Source: Candidatus Altimarinota bacterium (GTDB taxonomy: Bacteria > Patescibacteriota > Gracilibacteria > BD1-5 > UBA2023). From it: a stretch of DNA of 64,000 nt. Shown one piece after another: positions 50,352 to 63,897 of the stretch. The stretch's first letter is position 1, and every line of letters starts with the position of its first letter. Position numbers and translations under genes: made by a program. Location of the stretch: assembly GCA_002747975.1 (NCBI GenBank), contig PDRA01000020.1, positions 35,699-99,698 on the forward strand. The letters run 5' to 3'. Below the pieces are notes generated by a model. The model saw only the letters and a list, made by a program, of their open reading frames with translations, did not search any database and was not told where the DNA came from.

Positions 50352-53300
50352 TTATTTCGTATAGTAAAAGTCTATTTTATAGACAAAAGTTGCAATTTCT
50401 TGTCCGTCTTTTGTCGCGATAATTTTGATATAATCATCTTCACTGGCAAGAGAGAGTGTGACTTCATCATCAAGCGTGTAAATATTTCCATCTTTCGCAA
50501 GAGCAAGGATTGGATTACTTGAATCATCAGTGATATACATACCATTTGGAATATTTGGATCAGAAAGTTCAGCAAAAATACTCCTGTACTGTCCTGCTGT
50601 TGTGACGAGAAGCCCTGATCCCGTATCAGGATTCTGGGAGGTATCTATGATTTTTGCACTCTCTGGAAGTGTCAGAGTCTGCTCATAAACAAGGCTAGAA
50701 TCACTTCTTCTGACAACCTGGAATGTCATTGGCTTGGAAGCAGTGGCTGGGATCACAGATGATGTCAACTCAGCTGGAAGATTTTGGATCGCTCCATACG
50801 GTGAAAGCGTGAAAGTCTGTCCACTGGCTGTAAGCGTGATGGTTTCTGGCGATGTGCTCTGGGCAGTTCGTGTAAATACTCCCTCCACGTCCGTCATACT
50901 AGCATCAGGACTTACAAAGACTGGCTGCTCAGGAGATCGGAATCGGAAAATGTGAACTGGTTCTCCTTCCACAGCTTCATCCAAAGCACCCGTAAGAGCC
51001 CCCTCAAAAGTCGCATGGGTGATGTGTGGAATTGGCGTATAAATCTCAACAGAAAGTGGTATTTTTGTCTCACTTCCATACGCATCAACCACTCGAAGCA
51101 ACATTTCCCTGGTTCCAGGAGCATCAAACGCACCAAGAGTAAGATTGAAATCAGATGAGATGCTCGCTCCATCACCATTTCCAAAGTCATTATCAGCAAT
51201 TCCGTCACCATCACCATCTGTAGAAATGTCACTGTCAATAGAAATGCTGTAATTACTGAGCTCAGTAATTACATCTTTAAGATCAATTGTTTTCGTTGTA
51301 TAGACTGGAATTCGCTGTGCTTCGTCAAGAGCCACGACAGGTGGCGTTCTATCGCTGGCTTCATTTGGAGAAAGCAATACAATACCTGCGCGATCTTTTG
51401 GTGTGTCTGAGAGATTATGAAGTCGTGCATAGTAGTATCCATTTGGATAGTCGATTGTAAAGCTATATGAATCACTTTTGCTACCAAGCGATTTCGAGAT
51501 ATAATATCCATCACTTGGGATTGCAATTGGATTGTTGGATCTATGATTTTGAATACTGACAGAATTCTGTGAAATAAGCTGCATTCATGGGAGGATTGGA
51601 AGTCCTTCTAAATCATCTGATCCCTTATAAATCTTATAAGATTGAGCCTCTCAGATAATGAAGAGCGGACCTTGAGACGCTTGAATTTCTACCGTATTTT
51701 CAAATGAATATTTTGTATGCTTTTCAAGTGTCATTGGCTCGCCATTGACCTCGGCTTCTACATCTCTTTTTCCTGTGTATATCGCTCGTTCACTCGAAAG
51801 AGAGAGATTAATAGCACCAGTAATAAAAGTAATATTTGGTCATTTAAGAGTAAAGTCTGGGTTGTCAAATCAAGCATCAAGCGATCGATCTACTGGCGTA
51901 CTGGCAACACCTTCATTAAAGTTTGAAGCTCCTGGTGACTCTTGGACAAACAGGTCAACTGTCATTTTGTTTCCCTGCACTCCACCATCTTTTTCTCCAA
52001 ACCAATCAAGATAGTGATCATAAAATTCCATTCTCCATTGGAGAGCATCTGGATCAGCAGGTTCAAAGGAAATATTGAGCTGTGACGGAGTTGAGAAATT
52101 TTGATCAAAATAATTTGGGATAAATGGAGACTGAGAATTTTCATCCAAAGAAGAAACGGAAGAACTCGTATCAACTGGTATACCCTGTGGAGTATTTGTA
52201 TAATTATATTTCACATACACTCTATTATCAAGCGTAAATAAGAAATCATTATCTCCATCATTATCTATATCCAGCACCGAAACTTTTGTTTTTTTGTTGA
52301 CCTTGTCTGTGTAATCAAAGAGTCGAGTTTGTTTCTTTTGAATTGGAGTCAAGATGTAGATTCCTTTGAATTTTGGATTATAGCTTTGAGCTATTGGCTG
52401 AGTTGAATTGCTGGTAGTGTGAGAGACTGTTGGGGTATTTTGAGCTACGATATTCTCATATCGAGATGCGATATTTTTTGTTGCATTTTGAAGTTCCCTA
52501 TCAGTTGCAAGACGTATTGTATTTGTATGAGAAAGGCTTTTGAGCTGTCGATTGATAGTGTTGTATGCTCGAGTTTTGTCTTGTCCATGAGAAGCAAACA
52601 TATACGTATCAGAATGAACAGCAAGGATCTCATTCATATCCTTTTCTCATCGCAGCGCCTTGATGATATTATTTCCAATAGCAATATCCTCTTGACTTGT
52701 TTCAATAAAGTTTTTGATATGTTCAAATTTCTTGTTGTTCTGTGCGATCATATCATTTTGAATACGGCTGACTTTTTTCACAGTAGACTGCATATCTCTT
52801 TCAAGAGCTATTCGCTCATTATGAAGTCATGCCGCTGTAAGTTGCGACTTGAAGAAGAGGGCAAATTCATCGACATCACTGTACTGTGTACCAAGATTTG
52901 AGAGTGAACCTGTAAGGGTATGTATCTGCTTCAAGAAAGCTGATCTTGTTGCCTCATCAACAGTATCTTGTGCTCATTGCTCAGCATCATTTGATGCATC
53001 CTGCGCTTCGCCTTGGGCATCGTCGATCTCTCACTGAACCTCATCAACAGCGTCATTGATACCATCTGGTTTGATATGAATATCAGGAATCGGACTTTCG
53101 ACAGAAACATCAGAACCAATCGTATTTGGAATTCCTCGCTGGAAGTCGCTACTCATTGCATTTATAGGCTTGACCGCAGTACGAGCCATCTCGGCAAGGA
53201 AGTCAGCCTTGAGCTCAAAATTGACATGTGTTGCCACTCGAATTGCTTTGAGACCAGGAATCTTGAAAGTTGGATAGGCAATATCAAGGAAATCAATTGG

Positions 53301-56300
53301 AAGCGTTCCCTGTCGCTCTGTTCTCTGTGCAATTACATCACCAGCATTCCACTCTGGCACAAGCGCTGTATTTTGGTAGTAACAATAGAGTTTAGAAATC
53401 AGCTTCATAATATTGACAACAACTTTGACCGCTCAAAAGATCTTTGGGAGTTTTGGTGGCGGTGGAAGATCTGGGAGATCAACAAGCGGAAGGTCCGGAA
53501 GATTTGGAAGATCTGGGAGTGTTGGAAGTTTTGGAAGCACAGGAAGTCGCGGAAGTGTAAGTGATCCATTTGGCGCATCTGGAAGCGAAAGACTTGGAAG
53601 GCGAGGAAGTCGTATTGGTGAAATACGGAACTTAAATTCTGGTACAACAATACTAATACCAAGTCGTATATCAGAGAGGTCAAGAATAATATCTGGCCAT
53701 CGTGGGAATTGAATCACTGGTACTTTTGGTATGAGAATAGAGATAAGTTTGAATTTCCAGTATTGCAGATTGTAGCGCTCATTTCGGCACACTCCACAAC
53801 GAGCACTGGTATTGGCAAATATATCGAGAAGTGGCTGCCACGTTTCTGCTATTGCCTTCAAGAGAACAAAAAGCTCTGCCCATTTCTGGAAGCGAATTCC
53901 ATTATCTTTAAGCCATCCGATAATCATTCGCTGAATTGCTTCGACATTACACATAAGCTGATAGAGATACTTCTCTTTCCAATTGAGGTATTTTTTGAGT
54001 TTTTCTGGGAACTGTCGATACTCTTGAATTCGAGCTTTATTTGCCTGCCATGCAGCTCGAAGAGCAGAAGAATTGAGTTTTGCTTTTGCTGCCAGACACT
54101 CTGGTGTTGGATCAGTTACACACCAATTCGCTCCGGCTCTGCTTAATTCATCCATATAATCATCAATTGACTGCTCATATTGATCGAGTTCACTTGGAAG
54201 CACCCAAGGAATATTAATTGGAACGCTGACCTGAGTAATCTTGATAAATGGAAGGTTTCCAAGGAACTTGTAGGCTTCTTGTACTGCATTGAGTCCTCAT
54301 GAGATTTTTTTGACTCCACCATCAACTGACGATACTCAACCTTTCAGGATATCAGCATACTGCTGACCAAGCCAGGAGTCTGGTGTTCCGATAAGAGAAC
54401 TATTCCCAAGCCCAGCTCCTTCGCCATAAGCAGATCACATTCTTTGTTTGAGATCATCAAAGCTTGATTTGGAATATGCAGTTCATAAGTCAGACCAGAA
54501 ATCCTTGTAAGTACTGTCTACTTTTGCGTTTTGTCAGAGGTCTTTTGGTGGAATAATTGTAAGATTTGGCGGAGTAAAGAGTGCATTGGTAATTTCCTCG
54601 GTTTGACGCGCAATCCAGTCCATAATAAAATCTGGGAAGCCGGCAATTCGTTTATTTTTAAGGTTAACAATACTTCCAAAATCAGCAATATCAGTATTAC
54701 TATCAATAGAAATATCAATGACTTCTTGCCCACCACCAGAAGCTGGTCCAATTTGAAGAAGTGGCCGGCTATTATTGAGAGAGCTGATATTGCCTTGTGA
54801 TAGCTGAGCATTAAATCCAGCAAAATCAAAACCTTCTGGTGATCGCAGATAGTCAATAGCACTATTTTTAATATCTTCTTTTGTCTGTTCAATATCTGAC
54901 TGTGGTCGTACTTGAATATCACAACTTTGTGAATTCCACACATCATCACTGTCCATCACATCCGAAACATCACCATCTTCAGATGATCCATCTCATTTAC
55001 AAAATGGCATCGCTTTGGCAACGACAATACAGTTTCCTGACTGAATAAGTGGAAAGAGTCCAGGAGGTGGAACCTGCCCCATGGAACTGGCTGGTCCTCC
55101 AAAACAAACCGCTAGACCCATACCAAGTGTGAGTGTTGGAGTGACAAAAACTCGAACTGTATTGGTTGCATCCCAGGTTCCAAGATACCCACCAGCAGAC
55201 GTTGGTCCACAGATTCCTCCACCTGCTCACTGTACACTGACAGGATACACACTTGGAAGACAACAAGGCGAAGGACCACATGAGGCCTGCTGCCAAGTTA
55301 AAGCAGAAAATATTGGAAGTCATTCATCAACCCGCAGTCAATCTCAAATCGGAATCCCAAACGCAACTGGATCTGATCATGGAGCCAATGGCGCCCAGTT
55401 AAGTGGAAAACTCATACACGATCCACCACCAAATCCGCAGGCAAGACCATTGAAGAAATCTTCTGCCATCTGTTCTACCTTTTGCTCAAAATCTGGATTG
55501 AAATCGATACTAAAGCTCAGAGTGCCATTTTCATTAAATTGAATTAAATTATCATCTTCTGCTTCTGGTTGATGAGCAATAGAATCATATTGTTCTTCAA
55601 GAGAATTTCTCGATTCAGCAGTAAGTTCATTAACACTTTGTCACTGTCAAAGAGTGGTCGTCTGGGTATTTCACTCGACACTATCAGGAATTCCATTTCC
55701 ATTTGCATCTGCAAGGGCGTCTTGAACTCCTTCTGGAAATTCTGGTTCAAAAATATTTTGATTATTGGTTGTCTTCGTGTATGAGCGAGCAGCTGTCGAA
55801 AGATAGAGAAGCATATCTCCGCCACACGTTGTATCTGTTTTGAAGGCAACATCTCCGTACGAGTCAGCACCAGGAGTTGACCGCTCAAAATCATCAACCA
55901 GCATTTCGCCATAACTGGCTGGAAGCATCTTAACAGTATAACGAATAACCGCTTTTTGCCCCGGTGCAAGAGTACCTACTTCAAAGAGAGCATCATACTC
56001 ACCAGAGTGCAGTGGATAAAATTCTTTTTCAACAGCTGCCCTTCAAGCCAGAGAAACTGTATAGTTTGAAGTTTCTCTCGTATCAAAAATACGAGGAATA
56101 CTATCGAGGTATTCGATATCTTCTATATTTTGCGTCGTATTATTGGTAATTGTAATGGCTACTTCCACGGTTTCATCAGCTTGTATCACTGTATTTTGAG
56201 ATTGGTATTTTTTCTCAGCAAATAAACCAACTCCTGTCAAATATGCACTTCGCATAAATGTTTTTTGTTCTGGTTTATAATTATTATCAATCTGTGTTGT

Positions 56301-59300
56301 CGTAATCGTCTGAGTAATAACTCCACTAAGCGTTTCCTGAGTATGTACCTCCTGTGTCACATTCTCTCCATCACCCTGCTGTCTTGGAAGGGTATACTGA
56401 TAATAAATAAGAGATTTTATAATAGTATCGTTGGCTTCTATATTTTCTAATGGTTCTGTTCACAGTGTTCCGGCTATTTGCTGTATATATGGACTATAAA
56501 GGGCTCATCCATCTGTAAATAACTCAGGAGAAAGTGAAATACCAAGTGTATTATCAAGAACAACCTCATCAAAAACCCCTGTTTGAGAGGTTCCATAGAG
56601 CACGGCAAGTTTTCATAAAGACGTCAAATACACAATATCGTCCCTTCCATCATTATCCATATCATATACTTTGAGCTGAGTGATGTTTGTTGGAGGGGTG
56701 GCACCATTGACGGTAATATCAGTTTTTATAAATTTTCTTTGTGCATTATCCCAAAATTCGAGAAAACCTGAATGTCCAACTGCTATAATATCAGCATACT
56801 GATCACCTGAAAAATCTCAAAGCTCTACAATATTCTTCCCTCGCGGTGGAATATAGGCAAGCATATCTCTGGATCGAAATCGATTTCAGAAATTAAGTAG
56901 TAGTTCAATATAACCATCAGCATACACCACAACAACATCTTCAAGTTGGTCATTATTCATATCTCTGTGAAGAGCCTTGGTAATATTTGACCGATGTGAT
57001 GTTGATCCGATTTGCGTTCCCACCGTTCTATCGATGCCATCGATTTGTGTTCCTGTGCGTCCATTTTGGACATGAGCTACTGGATCTCACATATTTACCA
57101 TCATATACGTATGATATCGATATGTAGCTTCTCAGACAGTATCTCAAGCTGCATATGAAAGCATCATCGTATTATCATCTTTCCATCCAATATTTGGCGA
57201 CTCTGAAAGCTCTCCAATGCTGGTAATTCCATCAGGGCCAAGTTTATTTGAATCGATATCGTACTTATTTTTTTGTTTTTCTACGATTTTATATCCATTT
57301 CTTCCATTGGCAAAAGACTGCTGTGAAAACGGGAGGGTTTTTCCTTTTTTTGCATCGAGGACAATATGTCATGATTGTGGACCTGAACCAAGTACAATAC
57401 TTTTTGACTCATCAGCATGATAGAGAATTTCTCCTAAGGTAATTCATCCATAATCAAGATAGACATGTAGGCCATTTGCAGATGAATACGGAACTTGATT
57501 CAACGAAAGAACTCCATTTGATGCAAAAGAACCATCTGATCCTATTGAGGCAACTGGCTTTCATCTATATGCAAAAACGAGAGTATTTCACTGAGGTTTC
57601 ATCTCTATATCGTCGTGATCACTTTTTGAAATAGCAATAAAATCTCATGTTTCTTGACTACAATGGGAAACCTCTTGACAGTCTGTGAAAAACTGAGCAT
57701 TTCATAAACGATATGATACCTTTGCTAATACAGTATTATCGACTTCATCAAGTACAGTGAGAACTGGATATCAATTCTCAATTTGAATCGAAGATGAGAG
57801 TGCAGTATCACTCGAGTTCCCAAGTACATTTCCACCTCACGGAAGAACATTAAAAAGTGTTTGGGTTGCAAATGGAGAATCAAGCAGTGTCGTCACTGCA
57901 AGACTCTGAGAATCATTTGGATCAGAATCATAGAGAATATCTTCTCATTCTCGCAAAAATGAGTCACCAGCGAGAATAGTATAGCGAGCATTATAATCTG
58001 GAAGAAAATCAAACTTTGTTTGGCTTGTACTTGGAACATACATACTATACATCGGTATACCAGAAACCCTACAAGATTCTTTTTGATCAATCTGCTCTTG
58101 TGTTGGGTTTTCTGGAAGTGGTCAACACACACCGCTTGCCTCAGCAATTTCTATTGATACATTTTCAAGTTCTGGAACACGAACCTGGTAATATCAAGAC
58201 CTCCGTGGCACTTGATATATTCCATTTTCAAATGTAATAGCTGTTTCATTTTCGCCATTGTATTTGAGAGTTCCATTCATCGTTTGCTGTGTGGCAATGT
58301 TTCCATATCGATCTCGTAAGCTCAACTCAATAGTATTATCGAGCGTTGTATGCTCAACATACATAGCATCTCAGGCTGCTACACTCAAAAGAGCCTCAAA
58401 TGTACCATATCAAGGAATAGACAGTAAAGCTGAAATATCTCATGCTTGGGTTCCTGGGAGATAATTAAATGGATCGGAAATACCATCTCGAATTGGTATA
58501 ACCTCTTTTTCGAATCGTCATCATCACTGTGGAAATGAGGCCGAAAGAACAGAATTAAACCCATTTATCGGATTTCATGTATCATCGACGATTTGTATTT
58601 TTGTGAGAACTGGACTTCACCCAGCTTTTGGTGTTTCTGCTTGTATGAACTGAACCTGAGCCTCTCGATGTGATGTAATTTCTTTTGAGGCGGTTTTTCC
58701 ATCGACACTGACAGTAATTTTGACAGGGTTTCCACTGTTATCAGCTTCTATATTGAGATCAACAAATCCTCGGATCACATCAATTTCAATCGAGTCTTTT
58801 TTCTCCCCTCCTGCCAAAACAATATTTCCTCACTCAACCGATACCTGCACACTATAAAGATGAGGCTCTATGATATTATCATTGGCATCGAAAAGGCGAA
58901 TTCGTACTGGAAGTGTCTCTTCGCCAATCACAGCAGTAGAAATTGATTGAATATCAATCTTTGCAAAACCTCCTGCCATGACACTAAATGTCAGTGAGCC
59001 ATATTCTTTTTGAGCACCGAGGATTTCTGCTCGATACGATCCTGACTGTTTTTGTATACTCTCTGGGAGTATAAATTCCCCATTAGAAGTAGATCAAGAT
59101 GAGATAAACTCTCCTGTTATATCATCATAGAGAGAAACTGTAAAGGTATTTACTGGTATACTCGTAGTAGTATTATCCTGTGAAACCAATCCAGCAGAAA
59201 GAACGGCTGGAGAGAATTCATCCGATTTGATAGCGTAGGTTGGTTTTCCTCATTGAGAAAGAGAAACTTGGAGATATCTATCACTGACAGTGATAGTAAA

Positions 59301-62300
59301 TGGCTCTCATTGTACTCTGATATTTTCATCTCAAACTGGTATTGTATAGGTAATTTGCAGTGTTGCCACAGATGGTTTTCCTCTCGAACTGACAATAAAC
59401 TGTGCATTTCATCACTGTACTTCTTGACTCGTAGGAGAAATAGAGATATACTGCCCTGAGTTTGCAAGCACATCATTTCCATCAGATGAAAGTCAAAGAA
59501 GAGAAATCTCTGCCACCGTACCAGTTGGTAAAATGAGGGATCCTGTTTGGGTTTCAAGTCCAGCAGCAATTGAGAGAGAATCTTGATATGAGAGTACTTC
59601 TCGTGGAAGGTGTGAAACAAGTGTCGCTGATTGTATTTCCTGCCTTTGTTCTTCTGGTGAAAGTCCGGTAATATTATTGGGTTCTTTTCCGAATTTATCA
59701 GCTCAAATTGTCTTGGCACTACACTTTCCAGAAATGACTTTTATTGGAAACATATTTCGTATCCAGCACATGATGGCTGCTGGCCATTTCCAGATAATCA
59801 CTCCATCTGGTGGACCACATTCATTTGTTGGTTTACCTGTGTCTTTTTCTTCTTGATCAGTAATATTGATAGCATGAATTTTTTGGCGAGCAATATTGTA
59901 GGCCTGCTGACCAGCCGAAAATCCTGCCACACCATCAACAGCATCGGGAGTAAATGGAGTCAGTCCAAGGTAGGCAATCTCATACTCTCCTGAATTATCT
60001 GTGGTGATTTTTGGAGGATTTTCTTCTTCACTTCTCTGTCAACGAGGATACTGGTGACTGTATGAAAGCATAGTTTCAACGGCTTCTTTGTATTTCTTTG
60101 TGACATCTGGATGAATCCATTTTTTTGCTTGCAAAAGCTTCACAATATCCTCATCAGAAATATAGTCATTCCAATCAAAACCGCTCGAAAGTGGATTGAT
60201 TCCAAAAACGGTTGTATTGACTATCTGGTCAAGAGGAGATAGGGTTGTTGCCTGCTCCTGAGCCAAAATAGCATCCCACTGCCTTTGGGACTCCTGCCGC
60301 AGATAGTCTCGAACTTCCTGTGGAGTATTTACATTTGCTCGGAAAAAATTTGGATACTCAATAGATACAACATTGCCTTTTGGGGTTTGAAACTCAAAAC
60401 TTCGTACAATATCAATAGCCAGATTTGGAGTCACTCCGCTTCTGGCAGCCTCTTGAAGTTCAATTTGTGTTGGAGATTCATGTTTGAGATATCACGAGAG
60501 CGTATGATAGTAGAGGTTTCTATATATGGTATTATCAATTGTAGTCACATCTCCTCATTCTCATCATCCTCATCCTGTTCTCCTTTTTTTGACACAAAGC
60601 GGATTTTTTGTCGAAGAAACTAGCTGTGAACCATCAATAAAAATAGATCCTTCAAGACAGGGTTCGGTTGTATTTTTGTATCTATCATATTCCTCTGGGA
60701 AAAGTGCTGGCAACGGAGCTGATTCGAGATCAACCGATGTACAGGTATACCTTGGATCGTTTGTGGTACTTCTTCATTTTCAGCACTCTCTGCCTCTGTT
60801 CCACTCTTTTGGATAGGCACTCTTGATTGTGATTTGCTGCTCATGGTCTCCACTTCATTTCGTACACTTGAGAATCATAAGATCTGGCTTTCGAAGCAGA
60901 TATCAATAGGTACTTTTTATACAGGCGTTGAGGTCAGCCTTTGGAAGTCTATCAGTTTCCCGCATTCATTGAAGCGTGTAGATAGGAGCCGTAAAACCTG
61001 TAAAAGTGGTAGGATCTGGCATGAGAAAAGTAGGATTGAATCCTTGACTTGGCGAGAGATTTGGATTGGCAATTCGAAGAACACTATTTCCTCACCAGTA
61101 AGACTGTATTTTCACTGGCATTTGTCCTTGTCAGGTTCGATAACACGATATTCTTCTTCCCGTTTTTTCTCGCAACTCTTCATTATCTGCTTGCAATAGA
61201 GCCAATTGTGGTTTGGCATCATGGACATTAAAAGCTGAATTTGCCTCAACAAGGATTTCTTTCCCAAATTCCAAGACTTGTCCCGAATATCATCCGCGAG
61301 CAATGGTACAACCAGTAGCAGTATCAATATTTTTTGCCAGTTCACCAAAGTAGTAATTTTCATAGACATACTTGTGTTTATTTGGTTCTTTATCCAGCAC
61401 ATCTCCAAGAGACAGAGGAGTATTTGGTACTGGGAAATTTGGCGTATATGATGAGGGCTCATCTCACTTTTTATTTCTCTGATAATCATAAGAATCCAGT
61501 ATCATCACGGGACGAATAATATTTGCATCTTTTATCGCCTGTTCAATAGAATTTTCAAGGGCATTATTGGTCGCTCGAAGCGTATCTTGAGCTACCTTGT
61601 CCATCACGGTAACCGTAAATGAGCCAATATCGGCTCGTACAGTCGTTCCCGATGTATATCTTCCAGCGTTGTAGATTGCTTTGAGCTCATCTCAGAGGAC
61701 CTTTTTATTAAAAATTTTATTAAATGGTTTCAAAAATTCATTAATATGATTGATGGTCTGAATATCTGGTACATTTTTGAAACTTTCATCAGAAAGAACA
61801 CTCTGACCAGATATTCCAGCCAGTGCCTGACGAAATGCCTCATTTGAAGGCGTTGACTCACCTGTATTTGTTGCAATAACCCGCTGCACAAGTTCATCAT
61901 AACTCTCCTCTCATGACATATCAAACATTTTGAGAGCATTATTGATATCACTAAGCAGATATTTCGAGTATCGATTATAGGCAAGGTTTTCTAGATTCTT
62001 AATATAGAGCCCATATTGGTAGAGACTTCGAGCATCAACGCTTCGAGTTTCGGTAAATCCATCATAATAAAATACCCTTGGTTCTGTCGTGGCATCAGCA
62101 AAACGATTTTGCTTCGTATAAAAGAGATTTGTCTTTGAGAGAAATCCGCGAATCTTCTCAATATCATCACTTCATTTCCACTCTCGCCCAACCGCTGGAT
62201 TGATAACTCAGTGCCAGATTTCTGGCATCTCAATCGAACTATTATTTGTTTTTTTATAGGTACGACTCGTTTCATCATAGACAAAAACCTTTTCTTTGAA

Positions 62301-62738
62301 ATCAACATATGGATACAAACTTGGGGAAAAATTTCACTCTTTTTCGACCATAGGAATCGTAACATTTCCAATAAGAACCGTACCAACAAGTTGTGACGGA
62401 CCACTATAATCACTCTCGCCTTCATAGTAGAGTGATTCATTTTTTGTAGCTATAACAGATGACAGTGTATTTTCATCAACAACAACAATAGCCGTTCGTG
62501 TCTGACCGAGATATGTTTGGATATTTTTTGCATAATTCTTGATATCTCCTTCAAGTGCATTGTAGGTCTGAGAATCGACAATAATAGAAACAATATCTCT
62601 ATAAGCTCCAACTCCCGCATTTGTCTTATCGAACCAATTTACTTGGACCGTTTGAGTAAAAAAAAGTGTGAGAATCAAGAGTCCAGAAAGATATTTTTGT
62701 ATTCGAGAAAAAGAAAATGAAGATATCTTTTTTTGCAT
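50352..62738 (-). CDS. Giant secreted surface protein with FG-GAP-like and Ig-like regions, about 4,128 aa
   Basis: A single frame runs through about 12.4 kb with dozens of TGA glycines and no TAA/TAG that I can see. The signal peptide is MQKKISSFSFSRIQKYLSGL followed by a hydrophobic stretch. Order along the chain: an Asn/Thr-rich N-terminal region; Ig-like/invasin-like segments (VLSAGLVSQDNTTTSIPVNT, VSVEGGNIVLAGGEKKDSIE); FG-GAP/VCBS-type repeats (MNNDQLEDVVVVYADG, GDFSGDQYADIIAVGHSG, MDNDGRDDIVYLTSLG). Then come a calcium-loop DANGNGIPDSVEG, a Pro/Leu-rich repeat tract (LPTLPDLPNLPDLPLVDLPD), another FG-GAP-like repeat (LDIDNDGDNDFLFTLDN) and a Dx-rich loop (STDGDGDGIADNDFG). An upstream ATG at 62849 would add 37 residues. 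Adhesion to a host cell is inferred. Confidence 0.8.
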
Positions 62739-62879
62739 AAAAATAGTACGATAAGGATTGATGAAGTACAGTATAGCTTTTTTGTAGATAAAATCAAAGA
62801 AAAATACACAAAACATTTGCACATTTTGTGTATTGTGGTGTGAGAGCATTTTTTTGAGATTTTTCTCTTACAAAAAATA

Positions 62880-62908
62880 ATTATACATATTAATTCTTAT
62901 ACTTGCAA
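62880..62908 (-). promoter_or_regulatory. Promoter of the giant surface-protein gene
   Basis: On the minus strand TTGCAA and TATAAT are 17 bp apart; transcription starts near 62873. This leaves about 24 bases before the ATG at 62849 and 135 before the preferred ATG at 62738. Confidence 0.7.
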
Positions 62909-62966
62909 GGTTGAAGAAAGAAGTTGAAAAAGGCTGCCCTTCTACAATTTTAAATCAGAAAAGAGC

Positions 62967-63779
62967 TTATTTACTTATTTCCAGTACATTTGGAAGTTCC
63001 TTCTTATAGGCGTTCATCAATTTTTCTGCATCTTTTCGCATTTTTGCGAAAACTCATTCAAGGATTTGTTTTTTATTTATAAAACTTCATTTGTGAGAAT
63101 TTGACTTTCCTATCCACTTATTAAAAATTTCTCGTTCTTGACTTGTCAAACTTTCGAGTTCTATTTCTGGCAAATACTTCACCTTTGTTTGCATTTTTAC
63201 TTTACTATCAATCACCACTGGAATAAGTGGTTCCCCCGTAGCGTAGGCCATAATAATAGCTCACAATCATGCTTTTTTAGGAAATTTTCCATCTTGTACT
63301 GGTCGATGTCCAGCAATAATAATATCATTTCACATTTCCATGGCTTGAAAAAATCCTTGAAAATCTTCTGGATTTATTCCATATACCCATTCAGATCATT
63401 GAATCTTATTTTTTGTTTTTCTGTTCGAAATTGGCAAAAATCGATCCTTCCCAGAGAGTTCCATTATTGTCCGCATAAAAAATGGTTCGAAATTTGTCGC
63501 TTGACTCACCATAGAAAAAGAGCGATTTTGTTTATTTATACTGTGTCCAGCCAAAAGCATATCCTGATCACTCAAGTGAGTCGGTGCAAAAATAGCTTGA
63601 CTATCTGGTATATTTTCTATTCATTCCACAGTCGTAATTCTCTTTCGACATCGTATTGGACTCGAAAGAACCATACTCAGCACTGAAGCACTTATTTTTT
63701 TTCTGAGCTTCTCTATCAAAGTTTGTTTTAGAATATTCATATGAGTCACAACATCACCTCTTTCTGTCGAGTATTTCAT
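62967..63779 (-). CDS. PlsC-like 1-acyl-glycerol-3-phosphate acyltransferase family protein, 270 aa
   Basis: The acyltransferase motif I appears as FAPTHLSDQDMLLAGH (His and Asp four residues apart), and the later IIAGHRPVQDGKFPKKAGLG corresponds to the motif III region that is usually FPEGTRS. It is followed by AYATGEPLIPVVI (motif IV, proline). The protein has no long hydrophobic helix. Because motif III is changed (AGHRP instead of PEGTR), substrate or activity may differ. Six TGA codons are glycine. An in-frame ATG 39 bases downstream is an alternative start. Confidence 0.65.
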
Positions 63780-63849
63780 AATTTTGAATATAAAAAGTAA
63801 TTATATTCATATAATAGCCTATAATAATGAAAAATGCAAGAGAAAATAA

Positions 63850-63884
63850 AAAAATAACCCCCGTTCTTAGAGGGGGTTATTTAT
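63850..63884 (-). terminator. Terminator between the last two genes
   Basis: AATAACCCCC-GTTCTTAGA-GGGGGTTATT with a seven-T tract on the minus strand, directly after the partial gene at 63898. Confidence 0.88.
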
Positions 63885-63897
63885 AAGAAAAGAAGTA

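Noticed and set aside
53440-53720. Plus-strand Gly/Ser-rich protein over 53413-53712
   Set aside because: It is the antisense shadow of the Leu-Pro repeat tract of the giant surface protein, whose frame is continuous on both sides.
55081-55542. Plus-strand 153-residue ORF
   Set aside because: It lies opposite a conserved-looking Cys/Gly-rich stretch of the giant protein and shows no family similarity.
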